Notes: generated by a model not told the origin, from the sequence alone. A stretch of DNA of 64,000 bases from Terriglobus roseus (GCF_900105625.1 NZ_FNSD01000001.1:2232001-2296000), one strand, 5' to 3'. Shown: positions 1-10,179, counted from the stretch's first letter. Made by a program: numbers and translations.

Positions 1-501
1 GGTCAGAACATCCAGCAGCAACAGGCCAACGTCCAGCAGCGCCAACAGCTGGAGCAACAGCGCCAGCAGATGCAACAGCAGCGTCAGCAGGCCGCGAACG
101 TACAGCAGCAGCAACGACAGCAGCAGACGCAGCAGTTAAATCAGCAGCGTCAACAACAGCAACAGGCCAACGTGCAGCGTGAGCAGCTCGCGAACCAGCA
201 GCGTCAGCAGCAGGAGCAGCAGCGCGTGCAGCAGCAAGCCAATGTGCAGCGAGAGCAACTCGCGAATCAACAACGCCAGCAACAGATGCAGGCGCAACAG
301 CAACAACGTGCACAACAGATCCAGCAACAACAGGCACAGCAGCAGCAGCGCGTACAGCAGATGCAACAGCAGCAGCACGTTCAGGAGCAGCATCAGCAAT
401 CGATGCAGGCACGCCCCGCGGCACCTGCACCGCATTTTGAGGCTCCCCATCCAGGGCCTGCCCCGCATGCGGAAGGACCCCACGGTGGACCGCACCACTA
501 G
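1..501 (+). CDS. Gln-rich low-complexity protein, C-terminal part (partial)
   Basis: The frame is open from base 1 to a TAG stop, so these are the last 166 residues of a protein that begins left of the window. It is almost entirely Gln, Arg, Ala and Asn. A 16-residue unit ANVQREQLANQQRQQQ occurs at bases 166-213 and 238-285, a 72-base (24-codon) tandem repeat with synonymous differences between copies. The chain ends in a His/Pro-rich tail (PHPGPAPHAEGPHGGPHH). A coiled or extended Gln/Arg segment with a metal-binding-like tail is what can be seen; no catalytic domain is visible. Such tails follow secreted or FecR-like domains in acidobacterial proteins, but the identity cannot be set from this part. 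A strong hairpin terminator follows 20 bases after the stop. Confidence 0.75.
   Translation, partial: GQNIQQQQANVQQRQQLEQQRQQMQQQRQQAANVQQQQRQQQTQQLNQQRQQQQQANVQREQLANQQRQQQEQQRVQQQANVQREQLANQQRQQQMQAQQQQRAQQIQQQQAQQQQRVQQMQQQQHVQEQHQQSMQARPAAPAPHFEAPHPGPAPHAEGPHGGPHH
166..285 (+). repeat. 24-codon tandem repeat inside the Gln-rich gene
   Basis: Two copies of a unit coding ANVQREQLANQQRQQQ start at 166 and 238, 72 bases apart. The copies differ at synonymous positions (AAC/AAT, CGT/CGA, CAG/CAA), so the protein repeat is better conserved than the DNA. It lies in a longer CAG/CAA-rich tract. Confidence 0.7.
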
Positions 502-521
502 ATGCAGGAACTCTAAACAAG

Positions 522-555
522 AACGCCCCTCGCGAAATGCGAGGGGCGTTTTCCT
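522..555 (+). terminator. Intrinsic terminator after the Gln-rich gene
   Basis: AACGCCCCTCGC and GCGAGGGGCGTT form a perfect 12-bp stem with a 5-base loop, followed by TTCC. The esterase gene ends at 581 on the other strand, so the hairpin lies between convergent genes and may serve both. Confidence 0.8.
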
Positions 556-580
556 TTGCGCTGCTTCTCGTTCTCTGTGG

Positions 581-1630
581 CTACCTCCCTAATTGCATGT
601 TGAAGAAGCTGGCCATATAGCCCCAGGCTTCGCGTGTCTCCGGCAGCGTGCTGTTGTTCCAGAAGACGTGTGGCAGCGCTTCGAAGACGATCAGTCGCGC
701 ATCCCCACCGGCCTTCAGAAACGCACGATGCATATTGCTGGTGCTGCTCAGCAGCAGGTCTCGCTCACTCGTGATGAAGAGTGTCGGTGGCATACCACGC
801 AGGTCCGCATAGATTGGCGATAGGACAGGATCCTTCGGATCGGTTGCGCCAACGTACTCACTGTTGATGGCGCCGCTCGCAACAGGGACATAGCCGCGCA
901 AGCCATCGGTGTTGTAGAGCGACCGCGTGTCACCGCCTTCATCCATCCCGGCCTGTGTTGAGAAAGGTCCCAAGGCTGCAGGCATTGGCAGCTTCAACTG
1001 CTTCAGCTTCACCGCAGTCTCAAGCGTCAGACCGGCCCCCGCAGAGCTGCCAAAAATCCCGATGCGATTCGCTTTATAGGTCTTCAACAGTTCGCGATAC
1101 ACCGCGACTGCATCATCCACAGCCGCAGGGAATGGATGTTCCGGCGCCATGCGGTAGAGCACACTGACCACACGTGTGCCCGTCAGACCCGCAACAGGAA
1201 TCGACTCAGAGTAGGAGCCCGAATCAGCGTTGAAGCCGCCGCCATGCAGGCAGATAAGGACGCGATCGGTGTGCTGCAGCTTCGACGGGATTACGTCCCG
1301 CACCGGAACGCCGGCAACGGTCTTGTCCGTGATGGTAGCCGGGAACATCTTCAACAACTCATCGCGATGTTTGGCCTGCGATGTATCGAGCTGCGAGCGA
1401 CGCTCGGCAAGAGTCTGCGGCACGCTCACATCACCGGCCGGACGGCTGAGCCACGCCTGCGCCTCCGGGCTGATGGTGCGTGGCAGCGGCATTACTCGCT
1501 GCATCCGCACCGTACCATCGGCTTCTGTCACCGCGTGATTCGTTGTGATGGAAGAGGCGGGCGAGCCCTGTTGCGATTGAGCAGTCAGCGTAAACAGAGT
1601 TGCGAGCAGGACGAGATAGGGAGCGCGCAT
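581..1630 (-). CDS. Secreted alpha/beta-hydrolase, HSL-type esterase
   Basis: The 349-residue protein has a Sec signal peptide (about 1-20) and the layout of the hormone-sensitive-lipase (GDXG) esterase family: oxyanion-hole HGGGF near residue 129, YRMAPEHPFPAA near 158-169, nucleophile elbow GSSAG near 194-198, an acid near ERDLL (about 288) and a His in ALPHVFW near 319. The expected reaction is hydrolysis of short- or medium-chain carboxyl esters outside the cytoplasm. AGGAG lies 9 bases before the ATG, supporting this start. It follows the Nramp gene on the same strand after 62 bases and may be co-transcribed with it, though no functional link is evident. The substrate cannot be told from sequence. 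Confidence 0.85.
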   Translation of the reverse strand: MRAPYLVLLATLFTLTAQSQQGSPASSITTNHAVTEADGTVRMQRVMPLPRTISPEAQAWLSRPAGDVSVPQTLAERRSQLDTSQAKHRDELLKMFPATITDKTVAGVPVRDVIPSKLQHTDRVLICLHGGGFNADSGSYSESIPVAGLTGTRVVSVLYRMAPEHPFPAAVDDAVAVYRELLKTYKANRIGIFGSSAGAGLTLETAVKLKQLKLPMPAALGPFSTQAGMDEGGDTRSLYNTDGLRGYVPVASGAINSEYVGATDPKDPVLSPIYADLRGMPPTLFITSERDLLLSSTSNMHRAFLKAGGDARLIVFEALPHVFWNNSTLPETREAWGYMASFFNMQLGR

Positions 1631-1692
1631 TGCGAAGATCTCCTGGAGTAGCAGGAGAACTTTACTTCAGATCCCGTTGCTCTGCAGAGATC

Positions 1693-3030
1693 TCAAGCGC
1701 TGAACATCTGCCAGAGCAGGACACAGTTGAGGCCGATGATAAGCGACGCTACCAACCAGCCTGCATAAGCCGTAAAGCGGTTGTTGCGAAACTCGCGCAT
1801 GACGGTCTTCCTTCCGGTAAGGATCAAAAGCGGCACCAGTGCGAACGGTATGCCGAATGAAAGCACTGCCTGCGACAGCAGCAGCACCTTCAATTCATCC
1901 AGGCCCATGGCGATGACGATGATCGCGGGGATGACGGTAATCAGTCGTCGCAGGTAGATCGGGAATCTCACTTCCAGGAAGCCTTCGATGACGACCTGCC
2001 CTGCCAGCACACCGATTGTGGACGATGACAGGCCACTGCACAGCAGCGCGACAGCAAAGGCGACCTGTGCCAGCGAACCCAGCAGCGGTCCCAACGTCTG
2101 GTGCGCACCTTCCAGCTTGCTGATCGCAGCCTCTGGAACGCCAGACAGCGCGGCTGCGGCCATGATGAGCATGGCACTGTTGATGAGCCAGGCGCCATTC
2201 ATGGCGACGATGATGTCGATCCGCTCAAACTTCAGATAGCGGTGGCGGAAGTCCTGCAGTTTCGCAGATGCTTCGGCCTTCGCCATGTTGGTGCTGACAC
2301 CGTGTTGTACGAAGCTGGTCATGCGCGGCTGCATCAACGACGAGTGCAGGTAAATGACATGCGGCATGACCGTCGCACCCAGCATTGCGACGGCGATGTA
2401 CAGCGTCTCGTGGTTCAGGTGTGGGACGAGGACGCCACGCGCCGCGCGCGACCAGTCCGGATGCACCAGGAAGATTTCGATCGCGTAGCAAAAGCCAATG
2501 GCACTGACCAGTGCAATGATGATGCCTTCAAAGTGCCGGAAGCCACTCTGATTCAACGCAAGCAGAAGGAAGACGAACACGGTCGTCGCCAGCGCGGCCA
2601 GCAGCATCACCGACGTTCGATTCATCCCATGCGCCAGGAAGTATGGGCCCACTAGCAGGTAGAAACCGAGCGCAGCCCCAAGGAACTCAGCAAGGTCGGT
2701 CGCGATGGCACTGACCTCCGCACCTATCCACAACACCCAGACCACCGGTCGTGAAAAATGTTCGCGACAGCATTGCGGTAGCGTGCGGCCGGTTGCAATG
2801 CCCAGCTTGGCGGACAGGTACTGCACCAGCATGGCCATCGCATTCGACCACAGCAGGACCCACAGCAGGGTGTAGCCGTAGCGTGCGCCGCCCACAATGT
2901 TACTGGCGAAGTTGCCGGGGTCAATATATGCGACCGAAGCAACGAAGGCGGGCCCAAAATAAGCCGACAGCTCACGCAGCGTAATGCGAGGCTTGGTTAC
3001 TTCCACCGTTCTGTCCGGATTTAGGCTCAC
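1693..3030 (-). CDS. mntH: Nramp-family divalent metal transporter
   Basis: The protein of 445 residues is a hydrophobic multi-pass membrane protein with the two hallmark broken-helix motifs of the Nramp family: DPGN in TM1 (AYIDPGNFASN, about 36-46) and MPH in TM6 (MPHVIYLHSSL). These form the Mn2+/Fe2+ site, and transport is driven by protons. Length and about eleven hydrophobic segments fit the family. The start is GTG at 3030; TATACT lies 7 bases upstream with almost no leader, so translation may begin at or near the mRNA 5' end. It is divergent from purD, with a 96-base gap. No clear MntR or Fur operator is recognisable by eye. Confidence 0.93.
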   Translation of the reverse strand: MSLNPDRTVEVTKPRITLRELSAYFGPAFVASVAYIDPGNFASNIVGGARYGYTLLWVLLWSNAMAMLVQYLSAKLGIATGRTLPQCCREHFSRPVVWVLWIGAEVSAIATDLAEFLGAALGFYLLVGPYFLAHGMNRTSVMLLAALATTVFVFLLLALNQSGFRHFEGIIIALVSAIGFCYAIEIFLVHPDWSRAARGVLVPHLNHETLYIAVAMLGATVMPHVIYLHSSLMQPRMTSFVQHGVSTNMAKAEASAKLQDFRHRYLKFERIDIIVAMNGAWLINSAMLIMAAAALSGVPEAAISKLEGAHQTLGPLLGSLAQVAFAVALLCSGLSSSTIGVLAGQVVIEGFLEVRFPIYLRRLITVIPAIIVIAMGLDELKVLLLSQAVLSFGIPFALVPLLILTGRKTVMREFRNNRFTAYAGWLVASLIIGLNCVLLWQMFSA

Positions 3031-3032
3031 CT

Positions 3033-3060
3033 AAATCAGTATAGTGCAGCAACCGTCTGC
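3033..3060. promoter_or_regulatory. Divergent mntH/purD promoter region, -10-like elements
   Basis: The segment reads CAGTATAGTGC on the plus strand and GCACTATACTG on the minus strand, giving a -10-like hexamer in both directions (TATAGT towards purD, TATACT towards mntH). No convincing -35 hexamer is placed for either. Only the -10-like matches are directly visible. Confidence 0.35.
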
Positions 3061-3126
3061 GATATAACCGGAGATAGAGACAAACAGCGTGGGGTACCTC
3101 GCGCAGCAAGTGTTGTGGAGGATGCA

Positions 3127-4431
3127 TTGAAGGTTCTGGTCATTGGTGGCGGCGGGCGTGAGCACGCAATTTGCTGGGCTCTGCGGCGTTCCGCCCGCGT
3201 GACGGATGTCGTGTGCGCACCGGGCAATGCCGGCATTGCCGCCGTCGCGACCTGCGTTCCCGTCCTTCAGGACGATGTGGCGGACATGCTCCGCGTCGTC
3301 AACCAAACTGAGCCACAACTGGTAGTGATTGGACCAGAAGTACCGCTAGCCGCTGGCATCGTCGATGCCCTTGAAACACGCGGCGTCCGTGTCTTTGGAC
3401 CTACACGGGAAGCCGCACAGCTCGAGAGCAGCAAGGCCTTCACGAAGGACTTCCTGCAGCGTCACAACATCCCAACGGCCCGCTACCGTACGGTTCACAC
3501 CATGGAAGAGGCGCGTGAGGCGCTTCCTCAGTTCTCCCTGCCCATCGTGGTCAAGGCAGACGGACTGGCGGCGGGAAAAGGTGTCGTCATCGCCGCAACG
3601 CAGGCGGAAGCCGATGCCGCCGTCGTGGAATTGCTGCCGATGAACGGCTCCGTGGTCATTGAAGAATTTCTGGAAGGCGAGGAACTCTCGTTTTTCGCGC
3701 TGTGTGATGGAACGCACGCCATTACCATTGCCGCCGCGCAGGATCACAAGCGCATTGGCGAAGGCGACACTGGTCCAAACACAGGTGGCATGGGGGCCTA
3801 CTCTACTGATGCCCTGTTGCCAGACGAACTGCGGACGTGGCTCCTTCGGCATGTGGCCCAGCCCACTGTGGACGGCATGCGTGCCGAGGGCACTCCCTTC
3901 AAAGGCATCCTCTTCTGCGGCATCATGATGACCCCGGCGAAGGGCGTCGCAGGCGAGAATGTCGTCAGCGGCTTCGCTCCGAAGGTGCTCGAGTTCAATA
4001 CTCGATGGGGCGATCCCGAGACCCAGGCGATCCTGCTTCGCATGGAGACGGACCTGCTGGACCTGGTGAATGCTTCGATCGATGGCACTGCCGATGAAAT
4101 CTCTGTGAAGATGAAGCCCGGCGCCAGCATCTGTGTGATCCTCGCCAGCGCCGGATATCCCGCTGGCGCGGAGAAGGGTGTCGCGATCCACGGCCTGGAT
4201 ACGAGCACGCCCGCCGGCGTTGAAATCTTCCACTCCGGCACGGCGTTGAATGCAATTGGCGACACCGTCACAGCAGGCGGGCGCGTGCTGGGTGTCACAG
4301 CACAGGCCGAAAACCTCCGCCGAGCCAGCGGAAAAGCCTATGACGCGCTCGCGGGCATCAGTTTCCGAGGCATGCAGTTCCGGCGCGACATTGGCTGGCG
4401 CGCCTTGAATCGAGAGCGCGGCCAGGGTTGA
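3127..4431 (+). CDS. purD: Phosphoribosylamine--glycine ligase
   Basis: PurD joins glycine to 5-phosphoribosylamine with ATP in the second step of purine synthesis. The protein opens MKVLVIGGGGREHA, the family N-terminus, and has the ATP-grasp body (KADGLAAGKGV; HKRIGEGDTGPNTGGMGAYS; EFNTRWGDPETQ). I place the start at the TTG at 3127: GGAGG at 3117-3121 sits 5 bases before it, and the resulting 434-residue protein begins exactly like other PurD proteins. A GTG at 3115 in the same frame would add four residues, but it overlaps the ribosome-binding site. purA lies about 28 kb away on the other strand, so purine genes are dispersed. Confidence 0.95.
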   Translation: MKVLVIGGGGREHAICWALRRSARVTDVVCAPGNAGIAAVATCVPVLQDDVADMLRVVNQTEPQLVVIGPEVPLAAGIVDALETRGVRVFGPTREAAQLESSKAFTKDFLQRHNIPTARYRTVHTMEEAREALPQFSLPIVVKADGLAAGKGVVIAATQAEADAAVVELLPMNGSVVIEEFLEGEELSFFALCDGTHAITIAAAQDHKRIGEGDTGPNTGGMGAYSTDALLPDELRTWLLRHVAQPTVDGMRAEGTPFKGILFCGIMMTPAKGVAGENVVSGFAPKVLEFNTRWGDPETQAILLRMETDLLDLVNASIDGTADEISVKMKPGASICVILASAGYPAGAEKGVAIHGLDTSTPAGVEIFHSGTALNAIGDTVTAGGRVLGVTAQAENLRRASGKAYDALAGISFRGMQFRRDIGWRALNRERGQG

Positions 4432-4844
4432 TGCTGGCATAACAACAGCCTGTGATTACCTACGGCCCGGGCCGCTGGAGTGTGCTCGCAAGAGGCAATA
4501 ATCGGACAATTGGCCGCAGATGGCGCATAAGTCCGCGCGCTGCAGTTCGTTGACCTTACTCGTTTGCAGTCCTATACTCTAGTTGAGCTCTGGCGCCTTT
4601 GAGATTTGCGCGGGCTACTCCTGACATTTCGCATCTGTGTTTCGTCTACGGCTTTCATGCCGTACGTCTTCACGTCGAAACCGTTGCTGAGCCGGAAGTG
4701 GGCCTTCTGAATCCCCGAAGGACGTCAAGGCGTCAAACGCTTAGACCCGCCAACCACGGGTCCCAAGCAAAAATTGCTAGCGACCCAAACCATCGCTAAA
4801 TCCCGCTTACTGAGAGCAAATCCCTGAGCACTGAACTGGAAACC
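4432..4844 (+). other. Non-coding stretch carrying the rpsA promoter and leader
   Basis: These 413 bases hold no convincing gene. They include a GC-rich palindrome CGGCCCGGGCCG at 4463-4474, the rpsA promoter at 4550-4578, and a leader of roughly 260 bases before the rpsA start codon. Ribosomal protein S1 is autoregulated through its leader in enterobacteria; whether this leader does the same is unknown. Confidence 0.6.
4550..4578 (+). promoter_or_regulatory. Near-consensus housekeeping promoter of rpsA
   Basis: TTGACC (4550-4555) and TATACT (4573-4578) are separated by exactly 17 bases. Each matches the sigma-70-type consensus at five of six positions. Transcription would begin near 4585. 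This is the best-looking promoter in the window and fits a highly expressed ribosomal gene. Confidence 0.75.
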
Positions 4845-6716
<1,872 letters not shown>

Positions 6717-6739
6717 TACTCGCTCCGCAGCAAGAAGTG

Positions 6740-6772
6740 AAAGGGCCACCCATCGCGGGTGGCCCTTTCTTC
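6740..6772 (+). terminator. rpsA terminator
   Basis: AAAGGGCCACCC (6740-6751) pairs perfectly with GGGTGGCCCTTT (6757-6768) over a 5-base loop, followed by CTTCGTCTT. Confidence 0.85.
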
Positions 6773-6929
6773 GTCTTCGATATCATCCATGTTCGAGCTG
6801 TGTGGCCAGCAGTTAACCCACTTTCGGCACCGCCAGCAATGTCAGGCCAGCTCCCTACCGCTCGCATGCTCCCTTCGCCACGCTCTCACGTCTCGTGAGC
6901 TATCCGTGCGCCCATAGCATCGTTGCGCC

Positions 6930-7832
6930 TTACTTCTCCAGGCGATCGGGCTTGGGCGCCTCAGTGGGTTCACCCAGCGCGTTCATTTTGGCAGATGCGC
7001 GGTGGAAGACTTCGATTTCAGCCGCGGCAAACGCCTCTGGCGGAATGCCGCCAATGGCAACATAGCCAGGATCCTGTCCGAGCAGCTCGGATATTTGGTT
7101 CCAGCGATGGAATGGTGACGTGGTGGGCAGCAGGATGAACTTTCGCTGCGGCTCTGGCACGGCGAAGTAGTAGATCCAGATCAACTCCACGACGCAGTTG
7201 GTCGCGGTATGGATAAGACCGTAGGTGCTGTACAGTACGCGTGGCTGCAGGAAGTAATTCGACTGCAGGGTGTTGATCAAGGAAAGCACAAACAGACCAA
7301 TGCCCGTGCCGAAGATGCGACTACGAACCGACAGCCCCATCGGCTGGATCGCAATCCCGACGAAGAGCACCAGGCTGACCGTAATGATGCCACTGGCATG
7401 CTGCAACTGGCTGATCAGCGACTGGAAGAGCTCGTAGAAGTCCTTGCTCGGCTGCACACCCGCCTGCAGGGCGAGGACGACCGAGATGGCTGCCGCCCAT
7501 AGGTACACGATGCGGCCCAGGCTCTGCAGGCCCTTCAAGGGACGCATGGCATTGTGGAGGATGCTGTAGGTCAGCGCAATTGCAGCCACTGCCTCGAACG
7601 CGAAGAGCGTCCAGTACATGAAGTAGAAGGTCGCATAGGCGTGTTGCGCACTGAAGTAGCGGAAGCGCTTCAGCAGTAGCAAAGCGAAATACGGCGGGGC
7701 CTGCCAGAGAGAGAGCACAAGCACCGGCCAATACGTCCCTACGGCCTTGGCTCGGATCAATAGGGCGAGCGTTAGCAGACCCAGCACAATCTCGATCCAA
7801 CTCAGGCCCAGGTATAGCGTTGCGCTCGACAC
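6930..7832 (-). CDS. Uncharacterised multi-pass membrane protein
   Basis: I do not recognise a family. The protein has about seven hydrophobic segments spread over the first 240 residues, then a soluble tail of some 65 residues (ends EAPKPDRLEK). There are no Cys-rich, ATP-binding or histidine-kinase motifs. The frame can be extended to an ATG at 7922, but that start lies on the far side of a perfect hairpin (7894-7917) that looks like the terminator of the upstream gene. I prefer the GTG at 7832, which has TAGGAGGAG 11-13 bases upstream and gives 300 residues starting directly before the first membrane span; an ATG at 7862 is a third choice. The architecture would suit a small sensor or an integral scaffold, but that is a guess. 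Confidence 0.6.
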   Translation of the reverse strand: MSSATLYLGLSWIEIVLGLLTLALLIRAKAVGTYWPVLVLSLWQAPPYFALLLLKRFRYFSAQHAYATFYFMYWTLFAFEAVAAIALTYSILHNAMRPLKGLQSLGRIVYLWAAAISVVLALQAGVQPSKDFYELFQSLISQLQHASGIITVSLVLFVGIAIQPMGLSVRSRIFGTGIGLFVLSLINTLQSNYFLQPRVLYSTYGLIHTATNCVVELIWIYYFAVPEPQRKFILLPTTSPFHRWNQISELLGQDPGYVAIGGIPPEAFAAAEIEVFHRASAKMNALGEPTEAPKPDRLEK

Positions 7833-7893
7833 GGTCTTCGCTGCTCCTCCTAGACGGAGCATACTCAAGCCCGTACGGAACAGCAACGGAACA

Positions 7894-7917
7894 GGGCCGA
7901 CCCGTGTGGGTCGGCCC
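7894..7917 (-). terminator. Hairpin terminator of the small secreted-peptide gene
   Basis: GGGCCGACCC and GGGTCGGCCC form a perfect 10-bp stem with a 4-base loop. On the minus strand it is followed by TGTTCCGTT, a weak T-tract. It lies 27 bases after the stop of the small gene. Confidence 0.7.
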
Positions 7918-7944
7918 TGCAATCAAAGAGAGAGTCGCGAAATC

Positions 7945-8118
7945 CTACTGGTAGATACCGCAGCCGTTGGGGTCGTTCGCGGGGCAGGTGGGAACCGGGA
8001 TGGCGGCGGGCTGCGGCGTGGTCTTCTTGACCTGAGCCTGAGCGACGGGAGCGGAGACGGTGTACACGGAACCAACCAGCGCAAACAGGGCGACCGAAGT
8101 AAATACGAGTTTCTTCAT
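7945..8118 (-). CDS. Small secreted peptide of 57 residues
   Basis: This frame is short but well supported. GGAGG lies 11 bases before the ATG. The product starts MKKLVFTSVALFALVGSVYT, a clear Sec signal peptide likely cut after APVAQA (about residue 28). The mature part is some 29 residues, Pro-rich, ending CPANDPNGCGIYQ with two cysteines eight positions apart that could form a disulphide. A hairpin terminator follows directly, so it has its own transcription unit with room for a promoter upstream (8119-8212). No family is recognised. It could be a small periplasmic peptide or a propeptide; function unknown. Confidence 0.65.
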   Translation of the reverse strand: MKKLVFTSVALFALVGSVYTVSAPVAQAQVKKTTPQPAAIPVPTCPANDPNGCGIYQ

Positions 8119-8515
8119 AGTAAGGAAATCCTCCAGAAAACTTAGCGCTGGAATGGCCAGGCAGGACTTACACTAAGTCGCTCTTGAAGGAAGGTCCACT
8201 ACTTAGACAGGTATGTCAGATCGTACAACGAGAAAGATTACTGAAGTCATCGAGTTGCTGTGCAGAACCGTCCAAAGCTTGCTCGTGAAGCAAGCTTTTG
8301 ACGCAAAGCTCCTGTTTACCCATGGAATAGCAATGCGAGCCCCAATCAGCAACAGCGCCCCCGAGAACTGGCGGGCGCTGTTCATGTTAGTGACCATGCG
8401 CCCACTGTCAATCCAGAATATGTGGGATAGTGAAATTCAGAAGTACCCCCTGCTCATCGTTCCCTGTGAAGAAATACGAGTGGCAACGCGGAATGGATGA
8501 CACAAAGTAAGTCAA
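8119..8515. other. Intergenic stretch with two hairpins
   Basis: The 397 bases are less GC-rich than their surroundings. They contain a 10-bp perfect hairpin AAAGCTTGCT/AGCAAGCTTT (8274-8283 and 8289-8298) followed by T, and a second perfect 10-bp hairpin AACAGCGCCC/GGGCGCTGTT (8351-8360 and 8373-8382). A 95-codon frame at 8213-8500 has no good ribosome-binding site and no recognisable product, so I do not call it. The hairpins could be terminators or part of a small RNA. Confidence 0.45.
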
Positions 8516-9133
8516 TTACGCTTCAAAGTAGAGATACTTTCGCCAGGTGGCATCCCCAGATCCCAGCATCCGCATGATGTGTCGCGACGTATGCAGGGAG
8601 AACGGCCGGGGCTCGCGAGCCAGCCGCATGTCCTGTAGTTCATGCAACAGTTGATTGCCCTTGCGGCGATTGCAGTCGTGGCAGCAGGCCACCAGGTTCT
8701 CCCACGTCGACAGGCCGCCACGCGACCTCGGCAGTACATGGTCGAGGGTCAAATCGCCCGTGGTCAGGATGCAGCCGCAGTATTGGCAGGTATTGCGATC
8801 GCGTAGAAGGATGTTCTTGCGCGACAGTGCGCGCGTCTGGTGCGGGATCCGGCGATACTCCAGCAGCCGGATCACCGATGGCATGGGCATGCGCACACGT
8901 GCAGCATGCAGCATGTTGTCCTGCTCTTCCTCCGTGCGAGCGACCCCTTTCAACACCAGCACCAGGGCGCGCCGGGCGCCACAGATATTGATCGGTTCAT
9001 ACGAAGCGTTCAGGACCAGCACCGGGGTCTGCAGCGGCGTGGCGCCGCGACGGGGTCTGTGATCTTCCCCGGGCGGGGTCTGCGCGTGGCACTTAACGAG
9101 TGACTTCTGTTTGCGGGCTTTGGCGGAATGCAT
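8516..9133 (-). CDS. HNH endonuclease
   Basis: The 205-residue protein carries a complete HNH nuclease domain in its centre: zinc knuckle CQYC (116-119), catalytic DH (131-132) in [13 protein letters not shown], Asn in WENLVACC (about 146) and the second zinc pair with Asn in CCHDCN (about 150-155). The N-terminal part [14 protein letters not shown] is typical of a widespread chromosomal HNH family (McrA/5-methylcytosine-nuclease-like) whose cellular role is unsettled. It is not accompanied by a methyltransferase, intron or intein. It follows the ComF-like gene after 98 bases on the same strand. DNA cleavage is likely; the biological target is unknown. Confidence 0.88.
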   Translation of the reverse strand: MHSAKARKQKSLVKCHAQTPPGEDHRPRRGATPLQTPVLVLNASYEPINICGARRALVLVLKGVARTEEEQDNMLHAARVRMPMPSVIRLLEYRRIPHQTRALSRKNILLRDRNTCQYCGCILTTGDLTLDHVLPRSRGGLSTWENLVACCHDCNRRKGNQLLHELQDMRLAREPRPFSLHTSRHIMRMLGSGDATWRKYLYFEA

Positions 9134-9231
9134 CGATCACGGCTCCTGGCGGATGTTTCGATCTCGTTCTGTCTGGCCTTGCTGTTCTGTCGTTCGGTCT
9201 CGCTTGATTTGGGGACTGCATCTGAGTCGTG

Positions 9232-10179
9232 TCAGAAAGGCTTGGGCAGGTTCATCTGCGGGCCTGCGCGCGCCGCGATCTCTGGCGGAGGTTGCCAGCG
9301 CACAGCAATGTCGCGGCCTGCGCGTGCAAGCGTTGCCACCCGGACACTTTGGGCGCCTGCCTTCAATAGCACGCGCGTACATTCCGCAGCGGTGGCTCCC
9401 GTGGTGTAGACGTCGTCGACCAGCAAAATGTCCTGTCCGTTGACATCGCCGCGAACGGCGAAGGCTCCGCGAACATTCTCGCGGCGCTGGGCGGGTGTAA
9501 GCGAAAACTGACTGTCCGTCTTTCGAGACCGGACAAGGATGCCCTGGGCCAGTCGCAGCCGCCATCCCGGCGCCGTAAGGTGCACGCGCTTCAAGGCGCT
9601 CTGCGCCAGCAGGACGCTCTGGTTATAGCGGCGCTTCCCGCGGAAGAGTGGCACCGGAACGACCGTCATCGCTTCCGGCGCATCTACGCGCAACGAGAGG
9701 ATCGCCTCCGCCAGCAGAAACCCAAGCGGGCGAGCCAGCGCGGGGACACCTTCAAACTTCATCAGGCGGATGGCGGGGCGCAGATCGTCATAGAGGCCGA
9801 AGGCGACGGCACGCGTAAATTTTGGCGGCTGTGTCTTGCAAGCAGCACAGAGAGACGTTGCCGACCGGGACAGATCGGCCGCCGCCACTGACTCAAACCC
9901 AAGCGGCTCGCAGCACAGGCTACAGACCCCGGAAAGAACGCTGGCGGCAAACCAGTCCGTGCAGTGATCGCATACGGGATAGTCCACCGCACGATTCAAT
10001 GAGGCATGGCAAAGACGGCAATTGCCCGGCGCCAGGAGCGAGATGATGCTGTTTACAAAGTGCTGCGGAAGTGAAAAGAGCGGGTGACGCGATTCCGGGG
10101 CGCAGGAAGATCTCAGTCCTGCCGCGACCGCGCCGGATTCGGCAACTGCCCAACTCGCCGTAGGGAAGACGCACCTCAC
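9232..10179 (-). CDS. ComF-family phosphoribosyltransferase-like protein
   Basis: The C-terminal two thirds match ComF: a zinc-ribbon-like set of Cys pairs (CRLC, CDHC, CSLCC, CAAC), then a type I phosphoribosyltransferase fold ending in the PRPP loop ILLVDDVYTTGAT. In Bacillus and Haemophilus, ComF takes part in uptake of transforming DNA, probably with a helicase; the exact reaction is unknown. The start is uncertain. The open frame runs to an ATG at 10380, but recognisable homology begins only near base 10070. I use the GTG at 10179 (GGAG 4 bases upstream, 315 residues), still longer than the usual 220-260. No comFA or comEC is nearby. Confidence 0.72.
   Translation of the reverse strand: MRCVFPTASWAVAESGAVAAGLRSSCAPESRHPLFSLPQHFVNSIISLLAPGNCRLCHASLNRAVDYPVCDHCTDWFAASVLSGVCSLCCEPLGFESVAAADLSRSATSLCAACKTQPPKFTRAVAFGLYDDLRPAIRLMKFEGVPALARPLGFLLAEAILSLRVDAPEAMTVVPVPLFRGKRRYNQSVLLAQSALKRVHLTAPGWRLRLAQGILVRSRKTDSQFSLTPAQRRENVRGAFAVRGDVNGQDILLVDDVYTTGATAAECTRVLLKAGAQSVRVATLARAGRDIAVRWQPPPEIAARAGPQMNLPKPF

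Noticed and set aside
1-420. CAG-rich tract considered as CRISPR or microsatellite
   Set aside because: There are no regular unique spacers, and the frame is open throughout with synonymous variation, so it is coding repeat.
8213-8500. 95-codon plus-strand frame
   Set aside because: No good ribosome-binding site, no recognisable product, and it spans both hairpins of the gene-free stretch.
8516-9133. HNH gene as a mobile intron, intein or defence nuclease
   Set aside because: No split host gene, methyltransferase, repeats or other defence genes surround it.
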